Made by a program: the position numbers and the translations under genes. The notes below the pieces were generated by a model, which saw only the letters and a list, made by a program, of their open reading frames with translations, ran no database searches and had not been told where the DNA came from. 64,000 nt of DNA from Holothuria scabra (lineage: Eukaryota > Echinodermata > Holothuroidea > Aspidochirotida > Holothuriidae), in the NCBI GenBank assembly GCA_037179385.1, contig CM074188.1, positions 17,315,318 to 17,379,317 on the forward strand, given 5' to 3'. Shown one piece after another: positions 11,738 through 26,700 of the stretch. Each line of letters starts with the position of its first letter. Within the stretch, counting starts at the first letter, position 1.

Positions 11738-14700
11738 CTGTAGGTGAAAGAAAAACATATCAGCGATATATCAATGTTTGAAACGAATCTCCTAAAAATT
11801 ATAACATACATGTAGAGGAAATAAAGATTTTTTAAGAGTACCTAAATTCTGAAATTTCAAAAAGTTAATTCTAACAGTTTAACTCCCATCTTCATAGAAC
11901 ATTCTCAAGCTGAGATATATAAAATGTTGAAGTTTATTTGGCAAATTTAAAATCATAGCTTGTGCAATAATTTGTGATGTCTTTGTTGTGATAACCCAAA
12001 TAACAGTCTTTGTATTTCTGTTTTTTGAAATGTACTGCACTTTTGATCAAAATGTCATCATAATCTTTCTATTATTGGGTGATTACGCTAAACAAGCCTT
12101 CTCTGCACAACATTATTATGCAAGCAAATAGGAAGCATTCAAGGTCAAATAAACATTTTTTATTTTCAAAGGGAAACAAAGCAGGTAATATGAGTTGCGG
12201 AGCAAATAAGTTACAAATTATCGTGCAGTGGACTATTTTCATTTAAGTGAATAAATTTCAACATTTTAATATCTCAGCAATGGAACAAGTAATGACAATG
12301 TAAGTTAGATGAATAAGATTGAGTTTGCAATCTGTAAAAAATACACTTTTTAAATTTAAGACTTTGGTACACTTTAACTATTGTTTGATCATAAAAGAAT
12401 GATGTTGAAACAATCTTCTAACTTGTGACTGATCATAAAGAGATGGGATTGAGAGTTTTGTAACCTCTGTCTGATCATCAGTATCAATAAACACGGGTAT
12501 TCCTAAAATCCAGTAACCACAAATACATACATTACTGTCATTGTTCACATTCTCACAACTATACTGTAACATCTTGTGTTTTGCACTTATCTATGGATTC
12601 TGTGTTGGAAGAACTGATTTTTTCAGTACATTTTATTTTTACTTCATTCAGAGTTAGTCTGATTTTCTGCACTTCTAATTCCAATACATGCTTAGTTTTG
12701 TTTTCATGTGTATGTAAGACATGTGAAATACATATTCATATTCACAAATGAATGTGTTAGTCCACATTCATACATGTATGTGGACTGACTGCATGGTCAA
12801 GTAGTTAGTGCATCACATTTGCAGTTGGAGGGTTGGAAGGTCTAGTCCCAAACAGGTCATACCGAAGACTAAAAAAAAAAAAAAGGAACTTGCTGCCATT
12901 GTTCTTGGTGCTCAGCAATGGAAAAAGGAAAACAAGCCAGTGAGCAACAACTTGAAAAAGGCTGTCGTCTGCATGGCTTGAGCCAATTGGTTGGAGACTC
13001 GGCTGAAAAACTCCATCTTACAAATCATATGTAGGTGTTTGTATGTGCATTTTAGACAAACACCAGGTATCATTTTTAAGGTCTTTAACATAAGGAAGGG
13101 GAAAGAAAAACTTGGCATTATGTTCATCCATGTTAGGAGCTTCTGGAAGTTGCAGATGCTGTTTACATGTGGCTTACAATATCCTTTGGGGCAATATCAG
13201 GCATAAAACAGGTGTAGGGCTACTGCAGGGACAGGGATCCCCAGTCTGGAGGAGGGGTCTATGGGACAGGGGTGTTCCTAACCCTCCATTTTTCAGTATT
13301 CAAGGGTGTCTAGATGTAAACTGGTGCAATATTTAAGGGGAAGTTTAAGCAGAATTTTAATTTTTACATGTGAAAGAAGAACCAAATCTTCACAGTATGG
13401 AGAAACTTCCATTTAAATTGGACATGTATTTCTGGAGATATCAGCAAATGAAGTTACTAGATTTGTATTCCAAAATGAGCTTACGGGCAACAGAGGTTAT
13501 GTCACTTCCTCACATTGACAAGGAATGCTTTGTTTCCCTTTGTTTTTTCATTGTTGTGTTGACCTTGATGTTAATAAGAATAGGACCTACTTATGGGGAT
13601 TGCAAAGTTTGGAAAGTTCTCATGCTACTTATGCATACATATTAAAAAATATGGGACTGTTGAGGAGAAAATAAGTCATAAAGTTATAGGAAAAACAAAA
13701 GACTGTTCGTTAATATGGGGATATGATGTCATCTGTGCTTGCTTCAAGTTCACTGTCTGTTGAAAATGTGACAACCTTACTTGATCATATCTTGAGAACC
13801 ACACATCACATTTCAATGCAAATTTCACCAATTTATAAAAAATGCTTAGAATAAGTACCCTTCTACCATCTTAAAAACTTGATATGACCTTTAACCCTTT
13901 TTTTAAAGTAAAATCAGGAACACCAGTCCAATAATGCAAGGAATACATGAAATGCTCCTGGTAATTTTAAGAATCTGCCACCACAAACAAGAAAAATGAG
14001 GATATGTCATGATAAATCCTGATGTCTGGTAACCCTAAACAGGTATCAATAACAGGAAAAATTCCAATTACCAAAATTTTATCCTCTTACAAACTTAAGA
14101 CAAATTTGAAACTTACCTGACTAAAAAGCTCTAGCATATATTATGAAACTCAATTCCAGCAGTCAATTGAGTTCTATGTAAAGTTTCAGTGGTCACTTAT
14201 GACATTTACAGCTTTAAAATACCATAACAATTTAATAATATATAATCATGAACAAACCGATTCAAACTATTACAGCATTACTTCAAACAGTTCTTCAAAA
14301 TTAAATTTGCAATCTGGTTTTGCTCAGTGGGTGTCCATTAAGCTCACAAAGAATGGTTGGCACATGTCAAATTTCGCTTAGATGTCAATGTGCGTAAATG
14401 TTCTGGCCTGCAAGGTACATGTGCCAAAAAATTTCATACATAATGCAGTGCAGACACTATTAGCACAGTACAACTAAATAACTTAATAAAAGAGTAATAT
14501 ACCATCCCACTAAAAGACAAGAACCTCCCGAAGCAAGTAATATAATTTATGCTTTATCTTTTGCTACACTAGCTGCAGCTTTGGAGATGGATTACTTACA
14601 ATCCACAATATTTGGGCTTTGCCATTGTCTGGTTGGAGATAACCCTGTATGAGACCACTAGACAATGCATACATAGTCCTCCACACATTTACATGTCCAC

Positions 14701-17700
14701 AATGTCATGTGAGGCTGGGCCTGGGATAGACTAAACACACATTCCTGAATTGTTGACTTATTTACAAATTTAATACAAAAATACACCCTCCAGATTCACG
14801 AACTTGTTGTTCATAAATAATATCAACCATAGAAACTTTGCTATTAAAGAGTTTTGAGAGACTAAGGAACTTTTCTCCACTCCACTGCTTATGCAGAGCC
14901 TCACGCACAACGACAGCAGGTCCCATTTTTTTAAGGTCTTTGGAATGACTCAACCTGGAAATCAAATCCAGGCCTCCTGAGAAAGAGTGAATGCTCTACC
15001 ACTATCGCGAAACCAAACAAACAGTTAAGTTTGAGAGAGATATGTACATGACCATTGAAGTCAGATACTCTCTGGGGTTCATTTTAATTGAACGTTGTTG
15101 GGTGTTGTTTAAAGCCGCAATCACATTGCAACATACATGGATTGGATTCTGATCCCATTTTTGGGGGTTAGTTTTGTTAACATCTTTTCCATCTCTGGTT
15201 AGAAAAATCCACAAATTTGTAAAAAGTGTAACTATATGATTTGTACCTGATGTCTACAAAAATAAACTTACATTTGTTAATGGATTATGCGGTCTGCTAA
15301 AACCTGTCTGCAGATGTGACATCATGGAATAATTAGCACATATTAAATTTTTATAGGCCTGCCATACAACTCGTACATTAACGCAGGTTGGCAAATTTTT
15401 GGCTCTTTCTGACCACGTGGAGAAAAATGTAACAAAAACTGCAAAAATGAATTTTAGAATCTAATCTGAATTCTTTGTAGTGTGACCATGACTTTATACT
15501 AAAACAGGCAGATCTTTCTGCATAAAATCAAAATCTTTTCAAACCCTTTATTACTAACAGGAAAAAGTTTGTGTTAAGTCTCAGACCTATGGCGAGACTT
15601 TCTTCATGAATTTATGAAGACATCAACTAGGGAAAATACTTGAAATCAAGCGATGCAAGGAAGAAAACTGCTTACATAGAAACTGAAGTTGGGTATTCTA
15701 CATACAATTGAGTGCCTATTAAAAACCTAAACAATAACATCCACTCACCAAAACTTCCTGTCTAATGGTGGTCAGGTTATACTCATATTTTGCAAGTTGC
15801 ACATCATACTCATAAATTTTATCAGCACAGGCTGCTGTTGCTGCAAAAAGAATGGCAAGAAAGCAGTGAATGACAGTAAAGTCACAGGTACTATCTCACT
15901 AGTTATGAATGCTGTGAACTAACCTGTGAGGTCAGATAAAACCTCTGACCAAAGTTACAGCCACAAAGCAATTGTGAGATGACTTATATGACACACTAAA
16001 ACAAGAGAGGGCTTCAGAAGTTGACTAAGTACAACTTCAAGTTGTTATGAAATTCAACGTTTTAGATCAGAGAAGGTTAAGTGTTGTTTAACCTTGTTGA
16101 CTTATACACAACAAATTTGATATAAACCACTAAAAGAGAAGGGAAGCCTCGTTTGTAGACGGCCACTTTAAAACAACACAAACATGACAAATGAAGTAGC
16201 CTAAGATAGTGCTTTGACCCATTACCTTGAGTCTATCTCAGGATAATGCATAGTCACCTGACCATAATGAGCCTATACAAGTTGAGGATCATTACAAATT
16301 ATGAAGAAATTACCAAAAAGTCTGTCTGATCTAACCTGAAGAATCCTTTATCACTTCAACTATCATGTCTGCATTGTGGCCTAAGATGAGTGCATTTATC
16401 CATTACCATGAGCCCATCTCAGGATAATGTACAATCACCTGACCATAATGAGCCTATACCAGTTGAGGATCATTTCTTATTATGAATAAATTACCAGTAA
16501 GTTTGTCTGATCTAACCTGATTCATCCTTTATCACTTCCAACTGTCATCTTTGCACTGTGGCCTAAGATGGGTGCATTTATCCATTACCATGAGCCTATC
16601 TCAGGATACTGCAGTCATCTGACCATGATGGGCCTATTAAAGTTGAGGATCATTACAAATTATGAATAAATTACCAATAAGTTTGTTTGATCTAACCTGA
16701 AGAATCCTCTATCACTTCAACTGTCATGTTTGCATTGTGATCTTCATGGTTTCTGCAGTTTAACAGAATTGTCACATTTCTAGCCTTGTCAGTCTCCATT
16801 TCATTTCCAGTAAAGCGGATGGCAAAGAATTCTGCTTCATTGGAGGCTTTCCCTTCATTTATAGCAATGTCCCAGTATTTCTCCACTTCATCTGAAGGCT
16901 CAAAACTGTGCTCAAAATTGCAACCTTTCTTTGCAATGGCAAGTGCATAGAAGTTGACATGATGTGGAACATGTTTGCTCAAATGTTGGTCTCCACCAAA
17001 AGATTGTATGATATCTATCTTTTCAGATTCTGAAATAAGGACATATGGATAGGTGGTTAGGGCATTGGGAGTTTCTATCAGAGGGGGGTGGGGAGGAAGG
17101 GAAGATTTGTCCCCATATTCCAGAAGAAGATGGGTAAATCTCCTTCACTATTTACTTCCATAAAAATTAGAAAATTGTCAATATCTTAGTTCCTTACTAA
17201 AAGAGGACAATTTTGCAGAAATCTTTGAACTTCCATGAATAAATTGCCTTTAAAACACTTCAAGCTCTTGTCCCCTGAACCGAATTGTAACTTACGCCTA
17301 GGAAAGCATCAATTTGGAATTGAAATTTAGCAGTAATAACCCTCCACCACCAACAACAACAAAAAAAAACCCCTTTCTGTATTTCTGGTAGAATCCCTCA
17401 AGATGCCCAAAAAATGGAGGCTTTTTTTTGGTTTGTAATGCTTTTACATCAAATATCCAATCATCTCATTAACTTGTCACCAGGAGTGGAATCCATTTAC
17501 ATCTGCATAAGAAGTTTTGTAAGTCAAAACACTTAAGGACTGCATAAGAACTATTTGAAGTCTTCTTCATCAAAACAACTTATGCAGTTTGTAAGGATAT
17601 ACTTGAAAGCTTTACTAAATGAACAGCAGCCGATCTTGTGAGTGACTGAAGTTTGTACTGTCACATTGTAAGCCATCCATTTCTAAAATGGCGTACACTG

Positions 17701-20700
17701 TTTCCTGCAATTGGTTGATTAGAATGGAGTTTTATGGCCTAGCTTCTACTTGATTGGTTCTAGTGGGGCCAGCCACAGCTTTTTTTTTCTGTGGTAACTC
17801 ATGCAGACCAATGGTGCATTATCTGATACAGTTCCCCTTCATCTGTGTTTGCACAACTTTTTGCACCTATGAAAAATGTGAAGCTTGTTCAAAATTATAC
17901 AAAATATTTACTACCTTTTGCCTTTGAAAATACCAACTTAACAAAGATGCAAGTCAGACTTGCAAAAAATTTTGTTCATAAGAAGTCTCCTTTTAATCTT
18001 GCCCCACTCCATGAAAATGATTTTGAAGGGGCTAACAGAATTAACTTAGCTGGGAGAATTGGAAACTGTCCATGATGAACAGATTTGCAAGGAAAAGAAT
18101 GGTTAAGATAATAAATGCTTTTTAAAAAGTAGTGTTGGCAAAACTGAAAGACAAATATATGGAAGTTATTTTTTAAATGAAGTTTCATACTTTTTCAGTT
18201 ACCCCAACTCCTTACTGACATGACTTGGGAGGGAGTCAGGGGCAAGGACAAATCTGAGGTGACAAGTTCCCCATTCCCCCCTCCCATGCAGATATGTCTC
18301 TGGGCTATGTACCTGTAAGTGGCTGACTGAGAGAAAATCCATTTTTTCCCAAAATTCACCCAGAAATTTACTTAAACACCAGAGCCTCCTAACCTTTGCC
18401 CCTGGACCCTCACTTTGATTAACCCCTTAACTTCACCAGGGCCATAAGGCAAGCCTCTAGATCCAACCTACTTAAAGTCATGCAGAATTCCCCTGATATT
18501 TTCTTTACCCTTTAAGATCCAATTGCAGCGATTCAAAACTCATCTTTTTATGTTTAAAAAATTCTTTATCCTCATCCCTCCTTGATTCAAATGCTATTGA
18601 AAACAAGAAAGATTAATGACAAATATTGCAATATATCCACACATCACTTACGTGGTTTAAGGTAACAAGGATCATGATCAATAGAGGAATTCCTGAATGA
18701 AAAGAAAAAAAGGATGTAATTAAAAATTATAAATCATGTTACAAGAAAAGCATTTTGAGCTGGGCATGAAATATTTTACAAATATGTTCACATTAATTTG
18801 GTATTTTTTTATTTTATGATAAAACATCCATTTCTGATGAAGGCCTGCCATGGGATATGAAGAAACGAAAGACAATATCACACTTTTTCGACCTTTACTT
18901 AGCACAGGGTTGGGGTATTTTTTCACCTTTTTGATTTCAATTAAATAAATAGATTTTGAGGAAAATAAACTGACTTTTTTAAATTTTGACATTCTGGACT
19001 TCTAGACTGTAAAAGTTACTCTTGGTTTGGGTGCAACATTAGTCCCTTTGTAAATAAAGGAACAAGATCTAAGTTTTGATCTAGCTGTCACTATGTAAAA
19101 CATTCCTGTTATTGTGTCATTACATCCTCCCTACTGTAACTAACTTAAACACAGCAACCCATGGGGACCCACTTTTGAACTCTGCTAAAATGTGCATGGT
19201 TAGTAACTCATGGACGGTAACCAGTTTTGGGGTTTCTTGATTTCATCCAAACAGGACCACCACATGAAGGGGTAACAATTGCTCCTGGGAAAATAAGAGG
19301 ATCAGACCTTATGAGAATGTGACTTCAGAATAAAAACCTTTTTTTTTTAAAATACTGAATGTTTGCTCCTTTCATTTACTTTAAAGCTAAAGTGATTTCA
19401 TTTAAGACAATTTCTCCACTAATATGCTACCTAGCAGGCTTTGTTTACATATGCCAGGTTGCTGAAAGAGTTCACTTGATTTCTGACAAAGGTTATACAG
19501 GAAATGGAATGAAAATATGATCATATATTTCAAATTTATATTCATTTTGCAAGCAAAATCAATGAAATGGAAAATGCTGTGGGCACTTTTAAGCAGAATA
19601 TCTTTCCCTATTAAAAATAGCATTTTGAGTACAAGGCAACCAACCATTACTTTTAATAGTTGCTCTAACACCTCAGCTTTGCTTCATCAAAGTGGGGGTC
19701 TCTGAGATCTTGAGACCTTGTCTACTACTACTCGCAGGAGAAAAAGGGTTGCTTCATGAAATTGGGGGTCTCTAAGATCTCGAGATCTTGTCTACTACTA
19801 CTAGCAGGAAAATATAGGGTTTGCTTCATCAAAGTGGGGGTCTCTGAGATCTTGAGACCTTGCCAACCACTACTAGCAGGAAAAAAAGGGTTTGCTTTAT
19901 GAAATTGGGGGCAACTCATATTAAACAAATTGCTAGGATAATACTCACTTTCTTTTGGTACACATCTTATTTTTCCAAACACAGTCAGGATCTTTTACAC
20001 GTTTACAATCTTCACATGTTAAGTATATTTCACAATACACTACAGGGATTTTGTAGGCTTTCTCCACGGCAGTGGCAATCACATAAGTTTCCCCATTGTC
20101 ATTATCTGTGTATGGGACCATATCTCTGACCTCAATTGGGATAGCCGGAGACAGCTGGAAGCATGAAATTCACGACACAAAATCATTAACAAAACACGAG
20201 GTTTTAAGCATTTCCAGAAAGTTTTTCCATTTTTGACTTTTCAAAATATATTTGCTGGCACAGACTTTCAGCATTTCAAATGATACAATGTTCATAATAA
20301 TCCTTGAAGTATGCAACAGGTTAAGGAGATAAAAGCCATTGCTGGAGTTCATTTGTAATCCTGAATAGTTAAGTAACACTTAAAAGTTATTTTCTTTGCT
20401 CCTTACTTTTGGGCATTACAAATGCTTAAAGCTGACAACAAAAAAGGTTTATTTCACAGTCAAAGTAACTAGTTCCATAAATAAACCTTTTGACTCTCTT
20501 TTTCATTGTAAATCCCTCTTCAATATGTGTTGCATTAAAAAAATACAAACTTTTAAAGGAAAAAATTAAATTACAGCAGTGTATTGCTTTGTGAGAAAAC
20601 TGTGATGTCAAATAAGCAAACGCATGGAACATCTTTTGTACTTCTTTAATATCTAATATAGGCACATGCTGATGGCTTTAACTAGGGTCTGGTACGAAAA

Positions 20701-23700
20701 GAAAACATTCCGGATATCCTATAACAATTGTACCCATTTTGACTCCTCCTGGAGGCCATCTCACCACCCTGACCTCCATATTCCTTGTCTGGCTACTACA
20801 TACCTGCTAGCATTGCCACCTCAGAAAATGGAACATATGTAAGCTGGTTGATACACTGTTCAAGGTGAGGGCATAAACACTAAGTCAGAATAACGCAACA
20901 GTCTGATTTTAGTGGGTATTTTTAGATCAGAAAAAGAAACAGTTGCCAAGTATGCTACTGGGTGTATATGTTCCATTTAAAAATGAGGACTTTACACATT
21001 GAGTGATTGTGCAATAAGATCACCTACATGAATTATCCAATCACATCTTGCCTTTGTTACTGGGTGCATGAGTATAAGAAATGTCTTTTTAGAGGTCAGC
21101 ATTAGCATCAATATTAGAATAGTGCCACTTCTACACATTTCTTCAATATACATAAATGAAAAAAGTAGTTTCACTGGTTTAAATTACAGACATGTTAACT
21201 CCTTAATTTACACACTTTCTGTTTGCACATAATGGACACGTGAAAAATTTTGCACATTTAAAGTAATATAATTGTGCACAAAATACGGAAATGTCATAAT
21301 TGTGCACAAAACAAGAAAATGTGTGAAAATTAAGGGAGGTAAAAGGAGAGCAAAATTTTCTGTGAAGAACTTTTGAGCAAAGTCCACAGATCATTCTACA
21401 CAGCCTACCCTTATGCAAACATTGATTTCCTTTGTTTCATGAGACTGAAATCATCCTTGCTTTTATGTTTTTGGAACCTGAAAAGACCTTGGCTAACAGG
21501 TTTTTGACACTATCTTCTGAAATTTTACACCAACAGTCAAAGTGTTTTTTGCAGCAAACCTGAAGAACAAAATACTGTCTTTGGTACATATTGTATGTCA
21601 ACCTTACAAACACCCAGCAGTTTTGCTTTTTCTATTTATACTTACCGTTTCAGTATCCAACTGAATCTCTGAGACTATGGACCCATATTCTTCTGGACCC
21701 ACTGAAGAGTTAAAACGTGCCTTAAGAATCTTCATGTCAGCTGTTAAAAATGAAAAGTCACAAATAAGGGAAATATTTTAGTTTCTGGGCTGCATCAATC
21801 ATTCAAATCTGTTCTGGATTTCCTTTCCATTGGATCATCACAAGCTGGCACAAAATGTTGTAAAATGATTGTTTTACATAAAATCTACTGCTACCTGCAC
21901 CCACTCTCCCATCAAAGGGGAATTGTAAGTAAAAAAATAAATCTACACATAAAAGAGGCATTAAATCTGAACAGTTTGGTGAATCTTTCACTGATATTGG
22001 TTGTGTACTTCTTGAGACATTTCCAAATGAAGTTTTTTTTTTTTTTATTGCAATCACTGCATTACAATGCCTGTACTTCTTCTGATATAAATACGTTCAT
22101 GAGACAATGGCAGACATGGTTTAATAGCCTCCAACTTGATTTTAATATTACGTAACACATTTATTTCCCCCCGTACTTCGTTTTATGTTTAATATTGTTT
22201 ATAACTGTAATAACTCGCTTCTTTGTTTTGTACATATCTTTGATTGAGAAGAACAATAAAAAAAAAAGTTCCAAATGAAGTTACTAGATTTATGTTCGAA
22301 AGTGAGCTTGAAGCAAGCATATATGACATCATTTTCTCCTCAACAATTCCATGTTATCAGAATGTAATCATGTGAGTAATATGAGAATATTCCAAACTTT
22401 GCATTCCCTGTGGGATCCCATAATCTAACTTCAAGGGCACTCAAAAAAGGTTTTTGGGCATGAATACAATTAGCTTTGTAAGTGTGTCATCATGTTTTTC
22501 TGTATAGGCAGGGCACACAGACTAATTGCAACACAAATATTCCCATCTGAACTGGCCTTTCAAAAAAATACCAAATTTCATCCAAATTGTTGAATTGGTT
22601 GCCACCCAACGTGAAGTTGTAATTCATACGCCAGTGGCTTCTCCAACATTCCGTGTCGCTTAGCGTCGTAAAACAACTGTCCCTCAAGGCCTGATCAAAG
22701 AGACAGACATTTTACCCCACAGTACCACATAAGCTCTAGCCACACTTCATGGCGTGAGCTAATAGTTTAAGTTTTCCAATAGAAAACAGGAGATGATGAA
22801 GATGATGATCACAAATGCTTGATAACTCTTGGTGGGACTTTTGTAATATTTTTCGGGTAAAAAGAAAAATATCCACACAGATGCAAGATAAGACAGCCTC
22901 ATCCATACAGTGGCTAATCACAACATCAGACCAATATGACAGATCGCTTTCTCCAAGTTTTACCTCAGTGTATGATAGCAGTGCAGAATGAAAGTCATGA
23001 AATATCTGTTAAAACAAACTCCTTTGGATTAAATCCAGCTATTCAACAATCCATTTCACTTAATGTCCTATAAAATTCTTCAACCAGAAAAGGAAAAAGA
23101 GCAAAGAAAAGGACAGCTGGCTAGGAAATTTTGAAAAATCATACTTGTTCCAATCATTAGAATGACTTCATTCTCGGATACACCTTCTTCAACTTTAACA
23201 ATTCTGTTGAAGCGGTAACCGTTGCGGTACAAGAGGGGTGACTCAGAGCTGGCACCACTGTCTGAACTTGGATCAGTTACATCTCTGATGCTCGGCACAA
23301 GCTCGTCGATGAGGTTGTACTTATTGATAGCGTCTATTTCATCAGATGAGTCAAAACGATGACCGCACTGAGAAAGAAGAGCACAAATATGGAAAGAAAA
23401 ATGTTAAAGACCTATCACCCCAAACAGTTCTGATTCTCCCAACAGGACTTACTTAAGCCCCTTCCACAACTGTTTTAAATTTATTCTCATGCAAACACAA
23501 TTTGAATTAATTGCTTCTGGGTGAGTACACAAGACCTTAATGTTGAATTAAAACACTCTCAGTACAGTACAAGCTGTCTAAGATGAGCTGTTGGTGCTCT
23601 GCATTTTTTGAACTTGCAGTCAATCAAAGAGTGGGACCAATTGAGAATTTCTGTCAACTACTGCCAATTGTAGTTTGAGGTGAGAGGACTAGCCTTTTAC

Positions 23701-26700
23701 AAAGGGAAAAAGACTATGAAATGCTAAGTATCAACTTCATGTAAATTGATTTTCTGTGACAAAATGAAGATGAAACATTACAGTCTTTCCAGAGATGGTA
23801 AAATACCATCAGGTTTTAGTGTCACTTTCCCTTTAGGAATTACTATGTTAGTCAGTATAGGATTTATTGAGGGGTGGTGCTGTGACTATACCTAGTAACT
23901 TGCAATACATTTCCTAACATTACCAAAACAGTTCTATCATATTGGGCAGGTAAAAAATACTTACAGTTCCTGGGCGCACATTCAAATTTAACCTTGCATA
24001 ACTCTTACGCAGCCAGTCTGAGTCAGTGGTTGCCTGTCCTTTGTAACCTGCTTGATTGTCAAAAAGGTTTTCAATTGCTAGCCAGTTAAATGCACAAACT
24101 GCAGATGCAGGAGGGCCTTCACTGAAATTGAAAGAGTTGAAGTTTCAATTAATTCATTTCACTAAACTTCAGCTTGCACAAGTACTTACAGAAGTTCTAT
24201 GATGTGTAACAATATATTGAAACAATGCAAGCATCCACATACAGGTTATGAGAAATATCTACCAGTTCTTTTTTATGAATTTTATAATTTTATACTTGAC
24301 CTCTGATGCCACTGAGGAACCTTTCACACAAACAACCTATTCTTGTGTTCATGTAGCAAATGCAAACACCATGTATAATATTTTTCTTTAGTTTTTCTAC
24401 AACTTTTAATATGTTACAACTGGCTCCAAATTTTGTCCCAAATATAAGTGGTCATCATTCTTGAATTATAACACATTTTTCACAAAAACTGACAAGTTTT
24501 GAAAACTTCCATCAAACCTTTTGTCCTGCTAAAAGCAGTATTGTAACAAGTCACCACTCGAGCCACTTCCTCTCAAAATGATAGTGACTCGAGAGAATTC
24601 AGGAGTAATTTCCCCACTGAAATACTACAGTGACTTGAGTCAATGATTCGACTCGAGTCACTTGAAAGTTTGAAAACTGGTGACCCGAGTCACTAATCTA
24701 GTGACTTGATTACAACACTGGCTAAAAGTAGAGCAACTTCAATCGACAGGTAAATAATTTAGTTAACGATACAATACCTTGGAGTAGTAAATACAGCATA
24801 GATGATGTCTCCAGACATGTAAACATCCTCTGAAAAAAAGTTAATCAAATTGTGAAATTTTATTTTTATTCTTATACAAATATGCATCTACCTATGGGGT
24901 GGGAACGTACAAAACATTTTATCTTTCCCATATTACTCGCTTCTCACACATGTTATTTAGCATGGAGAAAAATTTGTAGTATTTATGAATACCTTTGGGA
25001 AGAAAATCATTAACATGGAATGGAATGTCTTTCTCCTAGATTGGATTGTCTGAGGTGTCTTATTTCCAAGTGCTTTTTACTGATAAATTTCCAAACCAAA
25101 CAGATATGTATTGATTTTTATGTCCGCTTGGATGGACCTGTTGTATAGTAATCGGTACATAAATGACCCTACTTGTGCTCCAAAGGAAAAACAAGACCAG
25201 AAAGCTAAAAGGCTTGCCACTGAAATTTAAGCCTATCTTTTTTTTCCAAATTGGCAGTGCTCCGTAATGTACCCACAAAGTGACAGTGCTCCGTAATGTA
25301 CCCACAAAGTATACATGCAAGGCATCAAGGTTTCCTACAAGAACTGGGGTTCTGCTCATGATATCACATCCACATGTGTGAAATTTTGCAGTATCGAAAA
25401 CTCCAACCATGGGAAATTTGTCAAAATATGATATTGAGACTTTGACCCCTTATGAACCAAACTGACATTTGACGTCCACCAAAAACTATAAGGATCATTT
25501 ATTCACCATGCATCATCTATATGTCAAGTATGAGGACCCTACAAGTTACCTTTCTTCTAATACTATGCAAGCAAGTTTGTCAGACTTTGATACTGCTGAC
25601 CCCAAATGACCTTCAACCTTCAGGAAAATCATCTGGGAACACCATCTCAATAAGGCCCACCCACACAATAAAGATGGGCTTAGTCACATGCATTTTTCTT
25701 GGATACCTTGATTACTAGATTTTGATGTCTTGACCTCTCATGACCCCAAATGGCCTTTGACCTCCACAAAAATTGATACAGACCATCTGATCAATACAAC
25801 CAACCCACACACTTAAAAATTAGCAAAGTCACTTGCACCTTTTTGAAATATCCTGTTTAAAAGGTTTTGACCTTTGACCTCTCATGAACCCAAATGACCT
25901 TTGACCTCTTCCACAAACAATAGGGATCATCTACTCAATATGGCCAACCCACACATCGAATATGAGATTAGTCACACTCACCTTTCTTGAGATGCCTGTT
26001 TACAAGCAATTTCTAAGGAATTTACCATTTGACCTCTCGTGACCCCAAATGACCTTTGACCTCCACGAAAATAGATAGGGATCATCTACTCAATATGACC
26101 AACCTACAAACAAAACATGAGAACAGTCACATGAACTGTTCTTGAGATATCATGTTTAGAATGTTTTGACCTTTTGACCTCTCATGACCCCAAATGACCT
26201 TTGACCTCCACCAAAAACAATAGGGATCATCTACTCAATATGGCCAACCCACACACCCAAATATGAGATCAGTCACACGCTTCTTGAGATATTGTGTTCA
26301 CAAGCAAAAGCATCACATACACACACACATAAGCACAGGACATATCCGTATTCAATGCCTTACGGGGTTCACAGAACTGTTCCCCGTAAGGAAATGGTCG
26401 GAATTCCCCTTTAGCCATTCATGTCACGCGGCACGTGAATGCCCCGAGCGAGGGCGGGCTCTTGCATATCACGTGACAGAGCTCATTGCAGTGTCCGAAT
26501 TTTCGGGTAGCTACGCCAGTAAGAGCTCTGTGTGAGCGAGGAAAGACATGCGAGGCTTCAGCTCTCGTGAGCGGCCTGTACCCGGCAAGGCATCGTTTAC
26601 AAGCTCTTACACACACACACGACGCAAGGAATCAAAAAGGGGGAAATAGGAAACCAAAAAATTGGGCTTATAGGACAAATTTAACCGCAAAAAGGGATTT

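Noticed and set aside
11620..11811. Alternative frames over the last semaphorin exon
   Set aside because: They do not continue the phase of exon 16. Only the RKCHGSPQ frame joins correctly, ending at TAG 11660-11662.
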